A stretch of DNA of 64,000 nt from Prochlorococcus sp. AG-363-C02. Its GTDB lineage: Bacteria; Cyanobacteriota; Cyanobacteriia; PCC-6307; Cyanobiaceae. The translations under genes were made by a program, and so were the position numbers. Under the pieces are notes generated by a model. That model did not search any database and was not told the origin of the DNA. It saw only the letters and a program-made list of their open reading frames with translations. Shown here piece by piece: positions 18,933-28,532 of this stretch; the stretch's first letter is position 1; the number at the start of each line of letters is the position of its first letter. Location of the stretch: contig QCFH01000006.1 in NCBI GenBank assembly GCA_003278345.1, forward strand, positions 1-64,000. Reading direction: 5' to 3'.

Positions 18933-20037
18933 CTTTTTTATGATTTAGGAATGAAATTATCGAGTCTTCCTCTATATCACTACTTATTACTACTTTCCCT
19001 ATTTCATTAGGAATAACAAATCTAATGTTCCCATCTTTTACCTTCTTGTCTCCTTTGAGTGATCTCATTACTTGATTTTTTTGAAAATCAGGCCATTCGA
19101 TTGGCAGGCCAGCCTTTTTTAGAAGGTTGTTTTGTCTTTTTAAGTCTTCTAAGCTCCAGAAATTTAAATTAAAAGCTATTTCACCTATTGCAGCCATACC
19201 AATGGAAACTGCTTCCCCATGAAGCCATTTTTTATATCCAGTAAGAGTTTCTACAACGTGACCAAATGTGTGTCCATAATTTAGTATTGCCCTTATCCCG
19301 TTCTCTTTTTCATCTTCCTCAACAATCTTTGCCTTGGTTGTAATAGATTTAATTACAATTTCTTTTATTAATTTTTTATCTATTGTTTTTAGGCTTGTAA
19401 GATCTGACGCTTTTTCTAGTTTGGTAAACAAATCACTGTCACTTATAACCCCATATTTGATAACCTCTGCCATTCCCGAACGAAATTCTCTATCTGGTAA
19501 CGTTTTTAATGTATCTAAATCTATAAGAACTAATTTTGGTTGATGAAATGCTCCAATAAGATTTTTACCTCTTGAATGATTTACACCTGTTTTGCCTCCT
19601 ACAGAAGCGTCTACCATTGATAGAAGTGTTGTAGGAACTTGAATGAATCCAATACCTCTTAACCACGTTGCTGCTGCAAAGCCTGCCATATCTCCTATAA
19701 CACCACCGCCTAAAGCAATGATTAATGAACTTCTTTCAAGTTGATGTTCATAGGCTGCATTATGTATTAATGCAATACTCTTTTGTGTTTTTTGATCTTC
19801 GCCAGCTTCAAGAATTAAAAGTTTTGGATCATATCCAGAACCTTTAATACTCTCTATAAACGATTTGCTGTATGGTTCTGCTACATCAGGATTGCTTATT
19901 ACAAGGACCTTCCCTCCTTTTGGGATTTTTAACTTCTCTATTTTTTTTCCAATAGAATTTATAACTTTAGATCCTACTAACACCTCATATGAGTTGTTTA
20001 CTAAATTTACTTTGATGCTGGAGGTTTCTTGGTACAC
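18922..20037 (-). CDS. aroB: 3-dehydroquinate synthase
   Basis: The 371-residue shikimate-pathway enzyme turns DAHP into 3-dehydroquinate. It has the NAD-binding glycine block IALGGGVIGDMAGFAAATW (about 104-122), the substrate and zinc region DASVGGKTGVNHSRGKNLIG, the zinc histidines in LNYGHTFGHVVE and HGEAVSIGM, and normal length. Divergent from purK with an 81 bp gap that must contain both promoters. Confidence 0.95.
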   Translation of the reverse strand: MYQETSSIKVNLVNNSYEVLVGSKVINSIGKKIEKLKIPKGGKVLVISNPDVAEPYSKSFIESIKGSGYDPKLLILEAGEDQKTQKSIALIHNAAYEHQLERSSLIIALGGGVIGDMAGFAAATWLRGIGFIQVPTTLLSMVDASVGGKTGVNHSRGKNLIGAFHQPKLVLIDLDTLKTLPDREFRSGMAEVIKYGVISDSDLFTKLEKASDLTSLKTIDKKLIKEIVIKSITTKAKIVEEDEKENGIRAILNYGHTFGHVVETLTGYKKWLHGEAVSIGMAAIGEIAFNLNFWSLEDLKRQNNLLKKAGLPIEWPDFQKNQVMRSLKGDKKVKDGNIRFVIPNEIGKVVISSDIEEDSIISFLNHKKATV

Positions 20038-20118
20038 AATATAAGTAGGTAATTAAGAATTATTCCCAATTTTTTCTTGGGATGGTTTGACTAAGTTCAA
20101 TTTATTGGAGAATCTTAA

Positions 20119-21291
20119 TTGGAACATAAAGATCATGACAATTGCACTATAGGGATTGTAGGGGGTGGGCAGCTTGCCCAAATGTTGGCTATAGAAGGCA
20201 AAAAGCTCGGTATAGATGTAATTGTTCAGACTGGTAAGGAAACTGATCCAGCAGTAATGAATGCTGGAAATGTTGTTCTCTCTGACATTAAAGATATAAG
20301 TGGAACAAAGCAATTGGCTAGTCTTTCTAATTGCGTAACATTTGAAAATGAGTGGATAGATATAGAGGGCTTGTCTCTTTTAGAGGATTCTGGAGTTTCT
20401 TTTATTCCCTATTTGTCATCGATGGTTCCTTTAGTTAACAAACTTTCTCAGCGTAAACTTCTTCAAAAATTAAATGTTCCTGGTCCAGAATGGCTGTCTT
20501 TATCTACATTGAAATCTAGCAATCTAGCTCTTCCTTCCGGATGGAAATTTCCGCTAATGGCTAAGTCATCAATAGGAGGTTATGACGGAAAAGGAACAAA
20601 CAAAATCAATGACTATAGAGATTTATCTAACCTTCTTAGATCAGTAGATACAAAATTATGGTTCTTGGAGAAATGGGTTGATTATGAGCAGGAGTTTTCT
20701 GTTGTAATATCTAGAGACAAATTTGGAAAGGTAAATATATTCCCCTTAATTGAAACTTTCCAAGTTAACCAAATTTGTGATTGGGCTCTTGCTCCAGCAG
20801 ATGTAAGTTATCAAGTTACAGCAATGGCAAATAACATTGCTATATCAATAGTAAGAGAACTTGATTTTGTTGGTGTACTAGCAATAGAATTCTTTTATGG
20901 AGTTAATGGTTTACTAGTAAATGAGATAGCACCTAGGACACATAATTCAGCCCATTTGACCATAGAAGCATGTAAAACAAACCAATTTCAACATCAGGTA
21001 GCTATAGCATCTGGGCTTCCAATTGAATCACCTGAACTTGTTTCAGAAGGTGCTCTTATGGTTAATTTATTAGGATTTAATGGGGGAGATGAAATACTTC
21101 AGAGAAGACTAAAGCTATTAGATGCAATTCCAGGTTTATATTTACATTGGTATAAGAAAGATAATAATATTCCAGGAAGAAAATTAGGTCATGTTACTAA
21201 GTTATTGGATTCGAAAAATGTATCGGAGAGAAGAAACAATGCTATAAGCATACATAAGCATATTCGATCAATTTGGCCAATTGAGGAGTGA
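20119..21291 (+). CDS. purK: 5-(carboxyamino)imidazole ribonucleotide synthase PurK
   Basis: A 390-residue ATP-grasp enzyme that makes N5-CAIR from AIR, ATP and bicarbonate in purine synthesis. It shows GIVGGGQLAQMLAIEGKKLG at the N-terminus, FPLMAKSSIGGYDGKGT, the catalytic FLEKWVDYEQEFSVV and VNEIAPRTHNSAHLTIEAC. The start is a TTG at 20119; the next in-frame methionine would cut the Rossmann-like motif, so TTG is favoured. The 6S RNA gene lies directly downstream, a well-known cyanobacterial arrangement. Confidence 0.94.
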   Translation: MEHKDHDNCTIGIVGGGQLAQMLAIEGKKLGIDVIVQTGKETDPAVMNAGNVVLSDIKDISGTKQLASLSNCVTFENEWIDIEGLSLLEDSGVSFIPYLSSMVPLVNKLSQRKLLQKLNVPGPEWLSLSTLKSSNLALPSGWKFPLMAKSSIGGYDGKGTNKINDYRDLSNLLRSVDTKLWFLEKWVDYEQEFSVVISRDKFGKVNIFPLIETFQVNQICDWALAPADVSYQVTAMANNIAISIVRELDFVGVLAIEFFYGVNGLLVNEIAPRTHNSAHLTIEACKTNQFQHQVAIASGLPIESPELVSEGALMVNLLGFNGGDEILQRRLKLLDAIPGLYLHWYKKDNNIPGRKLGHVTKLLDSKNVSERRNNAISIHKHIRSIWPIEE

Positions 21292-21307
21292 TTTAAGATA
21301 TCTTTAA

Positions 21308-21490
21308 TTTGAACTACTTTGTTGGTGATGATCCTTTAAGTGCTCTGATCTGACTCTATTTCGACTTGAGGAGACTGTTGTGAAGGTGAAGTAAACCAGT
21401 CTTGTAACTGGAAATGGAACATCACTTTGACTCCTCTTCTGGCTTTTCCAGGTCGAATGCTTAGGTCACACGGCAAAGTGGTTCAACACA
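21308..21490 (+). ncRNA. ssaA: 6S RNA (ssaA / Yfr7)
   Basis: The 249 bp between purK and dld can fold as one long 6S-like rod. The closing stem pairs AACTACTTTG (21312-21321) with CAAAGTGGTT (21474-21483), with nine Watson-Crick pairs and one G-U. Inside it, GTGA pairs with TCAC and CCTTTAAG roughly with CTTAGG. A central bubble is followed by an arm with GAGGAG/CTCCTC and a small CCAGT/ACTGG hairpin. Cyanobacterial ssaA lies next to purK, so position and fold agree. 6S RNA binds RNA polymerase and mimics an open promoter. The ends are approximate. Confidence 0.82.
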
Positions 21491-21540
21491 TAAATTTAAC
21501 TAAATATGTATATAAGCAATTTCTAGTATCTAGTTTGAAT

Positions 21541-23241
21541 TTATTTATAATATTTATTTTTACTTAATTTACCTATACCGGCATTAAAACAATTATTTGG
21601 ATCCAGTTCTTTATAGAAAGCAGTTAAATTCTGATCCGCTTTATAAAAATGTCCAACATTATGTTCTGCAGGGTATTTTGCTCCAATAGAATCTAGTTTT
21701 GTTAGTATCTTATTTTTTAAAAATTCAAGATCGGAGTCTTTTTTTAAAAGAAAATCCCAATGAAATACCATGCACATAAAATGCGCCATTTGAAATGTCT
21801 CGTATGAGTTAAGGAATAACTCTTCTGGTATAATTTCATACCAATTATCACAATTACGAGGTAGTGCTATATCTAGTGGAAGTAAATCAGCTGTTATATG
21901 AGAATTCATTATTTTGGAACGTTTAGGAGCAATTCCTGAAACATATCTATGGAGAAGAAGGTCTTCTCCTTCCTTATCATTACATTCAAAATATGCTATT
22001 TCATAATTATTATTTACGAGCTTTTTTAAATATGATTTTGTTTCTATAATAGAGGAATCAGAACATACAGCTATTAAGTAGTGGTTATATTTATTTCTAT
22101 ATTCTCTTATTTTTCTTGGCAAGTGGTTTGGTAATAGATTACTTAAATTCTGAAGACTTTTATCAAAAATATCATTATCTAGAAATGGAATGAATGAAAT
22201 ATATAAATCTATTAATCTTTTTATTCTAAAAAAAAGTGGCATAACTTGTTTGCCTAGATATTTAATAATTAAAAATATATCTTTTCCATATTTACTTGCA
22301 CCATCAAATGACGAATAATGCATATATTCAAGCATATCGGGTAAGGAATTAAAACCTGTAAGCATATCTTTTCTGATTTTAGAGAATGCAGATGGTTGAT
22401 TAGTTCCAATAAAAAATACTTTCTTTTTATTAGTCTTTGGAAAAGTATCTATACGTACTGCAAAAACAACAATTTTTCCAGCACATCCACTTGCCTCATA
22501 AAGACGATCTTTGTCTGCATTATATCTTGCAGGTGTTTTACAATTTAAATCTTTAATAGTTTCTATATAACTGTTATCTGATCCTTTCCTCTCAGATTTA
22601 GGTACATTTAAATTATTAAAGTTTGACTTTTCTAGATTATCTAATATTTCTTCCGGTGTATTTCCTAAATCAATTCCCAAATGATTGATAAGTTCGAATT
22701 TTCCATGTTCATTTAACTTACCAAATAAAGAAAGCTCTGTATAAGCAGGGCCTCTTTTTAATAAATTTCCACCTGAATTATTACATATACCACCAACTAT
22801 AGATGCTCCTATGCATGAAGAACCTATAATTGAATGAGGTTCTCTATTCAATGGCTTAAGTTCTTCTTCTAATTTATAAAGAGTGGCTCCAGGTAAAGCT
22901 ATAACTTGATCTCCTTTATTAATTAAAATCAGTTTGTCTAATTTAAGTGTATTAATAATAATGATATCTCTATCATATTCATCTCCATCTGGTGTTGACC
23001 CTCCTGTAAGACCTGTATTGGCTGCTTGAATAATTAATATTGAATCTGACTCTAAACATAATTTTACTGATTTCCATAATTGGATTAAGTTTCTTGGAAT
23101 AACTACAGCTTTTGCGGCTCCATAACCAACTCTTATTCCTGTTCTATAGCTTTTAGTCTCTTTGTCACCAGTAAGAACATTATTTTTTCCTACTATAGAA
23201 ATTAATTCCTTTTCTAAGTTAGGTGCTTGCATTTTTTTCAT
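21541..23241 (-). CDS. dld: Quinone-dependent D-lactate dehydrogenase (Dld type, FAD)
   Basis: The 566-residue protein reads as a full-length relative of E. coli Dld. It has the FAD-binding PCMH domain (IQAANTGLTGGSTPDGDEYD, about 75-94; SIIGSSCIGASIVGGICNNS, about 137-156), then RGPAYTELSLFGKLNE, TPARYNADKDRLYEASGCAG and a C-terminal membrane-binding domain ending in AEHNVGHFYKA. It would oxidise D-lactate and pass electrons to the quinone pool. It is the last gene of a four-gene minus-strand operon, 32 bp after the small membrane peptide. This enzyme is more typical of proteobacteria, so gene transfer is likely. Confidence 0.92.
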   Translation of the reverse strand: MKKMQAPNLEKELISIVGKNNVLTGDKETKSYRTGIRVGYGAAKAVVIPRNLIQLWKSVKLCLESDSILIIQAANTGLTGGSTPDGDEYDRDIIIINTLKLDKLILINKGDQVIALPGATLYKLEEELKPLNREPHSIIGSSCIGASIVGGICNNSGGNLLKRGPAYTELSLFGKLNEHGKFELINHLGIDLGNTPEEILDNLEKSNFNNLNVPKSERKGSDNSYIETIKDLNCKTPARYNADKDRLYEASGCAGKIVVFAVRIDTFPKTNKKKVFFIGTNQPSAFSKIRKDMLTGFNSLPDMLEYMHYSSFDGASKYGKDIFLIIKYLGKQVMPLFFRIKRLIDLYISFIPFLDNDIFDKSLQNLSNLLPNHLPRKIREYRNKYNHYLIAVCSDSSIIETKSYLKKLVNNNYEIAYFECNDKEGEDLLLHRYVSGIAPKRSKIMNSHITADLLPLDIALPRNCDNWYEIIPEELFLNSYETFQMAHFMCMVFHWDFLLKKDSDLEFLKNKILTKLDSIGAKYPAEHNVGHFYKADQNLTAFYKELDPNNCFNAGIGKLSKNKYYK

Positions 23242-23273
23242 TGTTATTTGGCAGATAATATAAATCTTTAATT

Positions 23274-23435
23274 TTAGATAGCAATATAGGTAAAGGGTAC
23301 TATCACCTGAACTAAACTAAATATTAGTACTATTAACACTACTAATATAATAGATGTTATTATTGCTGCTTGAATTGGAGTAGCATCCCTCCATATGGAA
23401 CTGAATATTGATTTTAAGAATTTAAGAAATACCAT
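23274..23435 (-). CDS. DUF5989-like small membrane protein (53 residues)
   Basis: A 53-residue open frame fills the gap between the carbamoyltransferase and dld, 9 bp after the first and 32 bp before the second. It has a polar N-terminus (MVFLKFLKSIFSSIWRDATP), one membrane helix rich in Ile/Val/Leu (about 24-44) and an ending VIVPFTYIAI. Size, topology and the (A/V)PF-x-Y tail resemble DUF5989, a peptide family that accompanies NodU-type carbamoyltransferases and SGNH hydrolases in other bacteria. The match is from memory of the pattern. Function unknown. Confidence 0.65.
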   Translation of the reverse strand: MVFLKFLKSIFSSIWRDATPIQAAIITSIILVVLIVLIFSLVQVIVPFTYIAI

Positions 23436-23444
23436 CTAATTAAT

Positions 23445-25172
23445 TTATCGTTTTTTTATCATACCAATATCGGTAAGTAAATATTTTAATGGTGTTATCG
23501 AGCAGACCATTAGGCCATCAATAAGGTCAAAGCAAGTAGGATCTCCACTAATATTTAATGATGAGTTTGCAATAATATCTATACCCTCAATAATTAATTT
23601 ATCTAAAAGTTCCCAAAGAATTGTTTCTTCTTCTACAATTTGGATCCTTGCAGTTCCATCAACATGTGTTGTAGGAAAAGATAAAGATATAGAATCTTTT
23701 TTACACTTACATGTTGCAGTCATTGTCTTATATGAAGACATAACAGCCGGATTTAACTCAAAGTACTTATAAGCGGTTTCTTTCTTCATAGCTGGAGCAG
23801 TAGGCCTAAATGGACTTCTATCTTTTATTAAGTTATTTAGTTTTTTAACTGATTTACTATTTGCTCCGTTGCATATAAGTGATCTATTGCCTAGTGCTCT
23901 TGGACCTGTTTCACTATTAGAAATAATTGTTCCTATTACTTCTCCTTCTTTTATAAGCCTGCATGCTAATTCTATAGAATCTATATGATTATCTGTGACA
24001 AGAATATAATTCTTATCTAATAGCTTACTAATCGCTTCATATTGGTCATAACAGCTATAATTTGAGGGATAAAGTGATGGCTTCTCTATACATTTAACAT
24101 TTTTAGATTTAAGATACCCATATAAAGAAGCACCAATAGCTGCACCAGAGTCACCAGGACTTGGTGGTACGATAAGCTTATTTACAAAGTCAAGTTCAGA
24201 TATGTAATTTACTGATGCTGAATTCAGTGCTACACCTCCCGAAAAAAGAAAATTCTCTGATCTTGTTATTGAATGAGCATAATTAAATATTTTAGATAAT
24301 ACATTGTTAGTTGAATCTTGAGCTCCTCTTGCAATATTGGCATATTTTTGAAAAGTTAGATCTCCTGGTAGTAATTTTGCAAATGGATTTCTAGGTTCGC
24401 CAAGCATTGAAATTAATTTACTTCCATATGAATCTGTGATGCTTTTATAAAAACTAAAGAACTCTAGGTCTAGAATAATCTTATTATTAAAAGAATCCCA
24501 TTTCATAAGTTTATTAACTAGTTTTGCTTCTTTACTATTTGAATCTCCATAGGCAGATAAACCCATTACTTTATATTCACCTTCATTAATAGTAAACCCT
24601 AGAAAATCGGTAATACTTGAATAATATAAACCTATTGAGTTTGGATAACTAGATGACCATAACTCTTTAATATTATATTTATCTCTAACATAACTAATGG
24701 AAGTAGTACTTCTATCTCCAAAACCATCTACAACAATAGAACATACATCATTTTGATAATCCGAATAAAAAAGTGTTGTGAGGGTATGAGATAAATGGTG
24801 ATCAATATAAATTAGCTTTTTTTCAAGACCAGGCTTCTCCTTTGCTATATCCAAATAACAAGATAAAGAAGACTTCTTGAAATTCCTAATTTGGTTTACT
24901 ATCAATTGCATGCTTTCTGGAATAAATTTAGATGCTTCTTTTAAAGGAAAAAGAAAAGCACTTAAAGGTTTCTCATAAAATATTACTTTTTCAATAGCAT
25001 CAGTATTTAAATTATGGATGTTGAAAATTCTTTTTAAAGCTCTTTTTGGAAAAGATTTATCTCCTTTGATTCTACTTAATGACTCCTCTCTATAGTAATC
25101 AATTAAATTACCATTATTGTCTACTAAAGCAATAGCTGATTCATGATTGTACGCAGAAATGCCAATAAACAT
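23445..25172 (-). CDS. NodU/CmcH-family carbamoyltransferase
   Basis: The 575-residue protein has the family's two domains. The N-terminal Kae1-like domain has FIGISAYNHESAIALVD, the metal-binding DHHLSHT (His125, His126, His129) and VVDGFGDRSTTSI. The C-terminal YrdC-like domain has NSETGPRALGNRSLICNG and FRPTAPAMKKE. Such enzymes transfer carbamoyl phosphate to a hydroxyl of a sugar or natural product. The acceptor is unknown. It is 3 bp after the diiron gene and 9 bp before the 53-residue peptide, so the genes are co-translated. Confidence 0.92.
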   Translation of the reverse strand: MFIGISAYNHESAIALVDNNGNLIDYYREESLSRIKGDKSFPKRALKRIFNIHNLNTDAIEKVIFYEKPLSAFLFPLKEASKFIPESMQLIVNQIRNFKKSSLSCYLDIAKEKPGLEKKLIYIDHHLSHTLTTLFYSDYQNDVCSIVVDGFGDRSTTSISYVRDKYNIKELWSSSYPNSIGLYYSSITDFLGFTINEGEYKVMGLSAYGDSNSKEAKLVNKLMKWDSFNNKIILDLEFFSFYKSITDSYGSKLISMLGEPRNPFAKLLPGDLTFQKYANIARGAQDSTNNVLSKIFNYAHSITRSENFLFSGGVALNSASVNYISELDFVNKLIVPPSPGDSGAAIGASLYGYLKSKNVKCIEKPSLYPSNYSCYDQYEAISKLLDKNYILVTDNHIDSIELACRLIKEGEVIGTIISNSETGPRALGNRSLICNGANSKSVKKLNNLIKDRSPFRPTAPAMKKETAYKYFELNPAVMSSYKTMTATCKCKKDSISLSFPTTHVDGTARIQIVEEETILWELLDKLIIEGIDIIANSSLNISGDPTCFDLIDGLMVCSITPLKYLLTDIGMIKKR

Positions 25173-25175
25173 TTT

Positions 25176-25883
25176 TTATAGAATTGATTTATAATTTATA
25201 TCCATTAAGTTCTTATTGCTCCGTTTAAATTCCTTTAAATTTAAACTTTTTAGCAACCTTGAGATGATTAACGCAAATAATGAATAGAGAGGATAAAATA
25301 TGTGCTCTAGTAGAGCAATGTTACTATGATAAAATTTCCTACCTTTGTTCTTTATGCTTTCTCTTAATTTGTAAAGTGAAAGTTGCCATGGTTGTAAAAA
25401 TGGAAAATACCTTAGAAAATATTCTTTAGCTTTTCCATGATGTCTCAATTCATCTTCCATTATTTTCATCACACTTCTACCTTCTTCTGTGTTAGCCCCT
25501 AATAGCTTTACAATTTTTGAAAAAGATGATTCAGCTAATAATTCGTTTGTATAAACATACGCAATAAAATTCTTTAAACTCATATTTTCGACTAGATAAC
25601 CATTCTGTGATACATATCCCTTCCTTATGAGCCCTTGTGGTGTAATCCTAAACCTTCTTAGTTCAGAAGTATTTATACCAGATGTTTTATTTGATAAGAT
25701 CTTACGAAATGTTTTAGTATGATTATATTCATCCTTAGAATGTTCAAAGTAACCAAATGCGAGGGAACTGCTTTTAGCTTGCTTACAAGCAGCTAGCATC
25801 TCAAGAGCAGAGCCATGTTCAGCATATATAGTTTCATATAGGATTCCAAGTATTTTTGTATTATCCATTTTACTTATACTCAA
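25176..25883 (-). CDS. Ferritin-like diiron protein
   Basis: The 235-residue protein has the four-helix diiron pattern: Glu22 (YAEHG), an ExxH at Glu52-His55 (DEYNH), Glu114 or Glu118 (NELLAES), and a second ExxH at Glu145-His148 (DELRH). The C-terminal third (about 185-215) is hydrophobic and may attach to a membrane. This could be an oxygenase, hydroxylase or iron-storage-like protein; no subfamily is clear. It is the first gene of the islet operon. A second start, six codons in (MDNTK), is possible. Confidence 0.75.
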   Translation of the reverse strand: MSISKMDNTKILGILYETIYAEHGSALEMLAACKQAKSSSLAFGYFEHSKDEYNHTKTFRKILSNKTSGINTSELRRFRITPQGLIRKGYVSQNGYLVENMSLKNFIAYVYTNELLAESSFSKIVKLLGANTEEGRSVMKIMEDELRHHGKAKEYFLRYFPFLQPWQLSLYKLRESIKNKGRKFYHSNIALLEHIFYPLYSLFALIISRLLKSLNLKEFKRSNKNLMDINYKSIL

Positions 25884-25963
25884 AAAAATTTTAGCATAGA
25901 ATTATTATAAGTAGATATCCTTGCTTATTTGCTAAATAATTCTTGTTATAATTAGTTTGTTAT

Positions 25964-27310
25964 ATGTTATATAAATACGAGATGGCAAACAAACTAGATA
26001 TTAAGAAAACATTGCTCTATACAATATTTATTACTCCTTTGATTATTCTTCTACTCGAATTGTCGCTACAAATATTATATAGATACCGTTTTGATAATAA
26101 TGAATATTCATTTTTGATAGATAGTGATAATCGCATTTCAAAAACTAAATTTGATCCAATTACAGGATGGAGTCATAATTGTGACTTTTCCATGAATCAA
26201 CAAAATTTTCCAAATCAGGTTATTTGTAACAGGCATGGATTAGTTAAAACACCATTTTCTGTGAAGGATTCAAATGAAGATGTGAAGGGAGTTTTGCTTT
26301 TAGGTAATAGTGTTGCAATGGGAGAGGGACTTTATAGCCGAGGAAATCGAAATTCATTTGCTAGCCAAGTTGAATTACACCTTAGAGAATTAAATTCTAA
26401 TATTGACTTAGTAAACGGAGCATATTCTGGTTTTAATACTTGGCAGGAGCATTTAGAAGCTGTTAGATACTTTAATTCAGAGCCTCTGTTTGATGATCTT
26501 CCTAGACTAGAAATGATAGTAAGTTTTGGAGGGATACAGGACTTTTGGAACTTTTTAAGATTACTAGTAAATAATGAGCTAAATACTGTCAATGATTATA
26601 AAATTGCAAATGGTTTGATGATCAATATAAATACTATAGATTATATAAATACAGTAACAAGTAGTTATAGTGGTAATATATATAATGGCTTTAAAGCGCT
26701 TTTAGCTTCTATAAGTTTAAATAGTAGGTTATATGCGTTAACTACAAATCTGTTAAATAATTTTTTTACTCAACAGTTGTCTAGCATAGATAAAAATCAA
26801 GCTATAATAGGTATTACACCTAGGATTTCCTATCAGAATTTGGACGCTATAATAATAAATAGATTTGGATTAACTAAAAAGGAATATCTATTTATTAGAG
26901 ATTATTTCATTTCATCTGTTACAAGGAATATTAAAGCTAATAGTGTTTTACTTGAAAAAGGAAATTATGTTTATACCTATGCGCCAACTTACTTTAGTAC
27001 ACTAGATAATAATTCTTCATTAAGCAAGGAATCTAACTTAGTTAAAGGAATAGGTCATTTAATAGGGAATAAAGAATACCAATTTGATATTTATGAAAAT
27101 GAGTTAAATATTATAGAGAAGGACTATAGAACAGCTTTGATAGAAAAGCTTAAATCATCTAAAGAAATTCAGGTTCTAGATTATTCGCAATTGGCAAGAG
27201 ATGTAGATTGGTTCATAGATTATAGTCATTTAAATGAATATGCTGCTTCAAGTTTAGGAAAGCGCCTTGCTAATGATTTAATTATTCTTCTAGATAGAAA
27301 AAGTAACTAG
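25964..27310 (+). CDS. Membrane-anchored SGNH-hydrolase-like protein
   Basis: A 448-residue protein with an N-terminal membrane anchor (about 16-38). An extracytoplasmic SGNH domain follows, with block I LLLGNSVAMGEG (Gly114-Asn115-Ser116, so GNS in place of GDS), a FGG block near residue 189 and the C-terminal Asp/His in DYSHLNEYA. ATG 25982 (MANKL) is an alternative start. It is divergent from the carbamoyltransferase operon with an 80 bp shared promoter gap. SGNH proteins beside carbamoyltransferases may load or remove acyl or carbamoyl groups on glycans, which is inference. Confidence 0.75.
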   Translation: MLYKYEMANKLDIKKTLLYTIFITPLIILLLELSLQILYRYRFDNNEYSFLIDSDNRISKTKFDPITGWSHNCDFSMNQQNFPNQVICNRHGLVKTPFSVKDSNEDVKGVLLLGNSVAMGEGLYSRGNRNSFASQVELHLRELNSNIDLVNGAYSGFNTWQEHLEAVRYFNSEPLFDDLPRLEMIVSFGGIQDFWNFLRLLVNNELNTVNDYKIANGLMININTIDYINTVTSSYSGNIYNGFKALLASISLNSRLYALTTNLLNNFFTQQLSSIDKNQAIIGITPRISYQNLDAIIINRFGLTKKEYLFIRDYFISSVTRNIKANSVLLEKGNYVYTYAPTYFSTLDNNSSLSKESNLVKGIGHLIGNKEYQFDIYENELNIIEKDYRTALIEKLKSSKEIQVLDYSQLARDVDWFIDYSHLNEYAASSLGKRLANDLIILLDRKSN

Positions 27311-27393
27311 TTTCTACTATTGTAATAATTGATACTTAACCACCTAGATTGACTAGCTGCAAGATATAATTCATAAGAATTTAATTTTTTCAC

Positions 27394-27648
<255 letters not shown>

Positions 27649-27668
27649 ATATTAAGCTGTTAAACAAT

Positions 27669-27703
27669 AAAAAACCATTGCTCAATCTGAGCAATGGTTT
27701 TTT
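27669..27703. terminator. Bidirectional intrinsic terminator
   Basis: An 11 bp perfect stem, ACCATTGCTCA (27674-27684) with TGAGCAATGGT (27688-27698), closes a three-base loop and is flanked by A and T runs. It can end the poly-glycine peptide transcript on the plus strand and the TPR gene on the minus strand. Confidence 0.92.
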
Positions 27704-28532
27704 ATTTGCAGACTAAGTCCTTTTCTTTTTTAAGAAATCTATAGCCCATTCTTTTAGAACTTTTTAGGTCTTTACAGGCTTTTTTAAAATCCCCCAATTT
27801 ATAATATATAGCCGCACGGTTGTAGTAACTTACTGGGTTGTCTTTTTCTAATGATATAGATTTATTGATGTCTATTAATGCTGCCTTTGTATTTCCTTTT
27901 GTATAATATGCTAGTGATCTAAAGCTAAAAGATTGAGCATGTTTAGCATTTATTGCAATCGAACTATTTAAATCATTTAAGGCACCTTTAAAATCCTTAA
28001 GTTTTAATTTTATTTTAGCTCTATCAAAATATAATAAGTAGTCCGATGGATTAATAGATATAGATTTATCATAGTTATATTTAGCTTTATTATATTCTCC
28101 TATTTTTAAATATGATTCTGATTGAATAAAATATACTAATTCGTTCCCACCTTCTTTTTCTATAAAATAGTTGAAGTCTTTTATAGCTCCTCTATAATCT
28201 CCTAATTCATCTTTAACTATACCTCTATAAAAATAATAATCAGGATTAGAATTGTTTAAGTTTATAGCTTCATCTAAATCAATTAAGGCTTTCTTTCTTT
28301 CTCCAATATAAGACTTCAACTTCCCTCTTTTATAATAAAGAGTATCCGCTTGATTACTTATAGCTATTTGATCATCTAACTCTGATATTAAGGAACTTGC
28401 ATTAGTTATAGAACTTATTTTATTTGTATTATTTTTACTGAAATTGCTACAGGATGATGTTGAAATTAATATTATAATTCCTATTATATTTTGAAAGGCT
28501 AACTTTATTTTAGAGCTAATTTTATTACTCAT
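27702..28532 (-). CDS. TPR-repeat lipoprotein
   Basis: The 276-residue protein has a lipoprotein signal with lipobox-like LISTSSC (Cys28) and about six tetratricopeptide repeats from residue 55 to the end, for example ALIDLDEAINLNNSNPDYYF and AIKDFNYFIEKEGG. It is probably anchored in a membrane facing the periplasm and acts as a protein-interaction scaffold. Its start overlaps the stop of the upstream DoxX gene by 4 bp (28529-28532), so the two are translated together. Confidence 0.85.
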   Translation of the reverse strand: MSNKISSKIKLAFQNIIGIIILISTSSCSNFSKNNTNKISSITNASSLISELDDQIAISNQADTLYYKRGKLKSYIGERKKALIDLDEAINLNNSNPDYYFYRGIVKDELGDYRGAIKDFNYFIEKEGGNELVYFIQSESYLKIGEYNKAKYNYDKSISINPSDYLLYFDRAKIKLKLKDFKGALNDLNSSIAINAKHAQSFSFRSLAYYTKGNTKAALIDINKSISLEKDNPVSYYNRAAIYYKLGDFKKACKDLKSSKRMGYRFLKKEKDLVCK

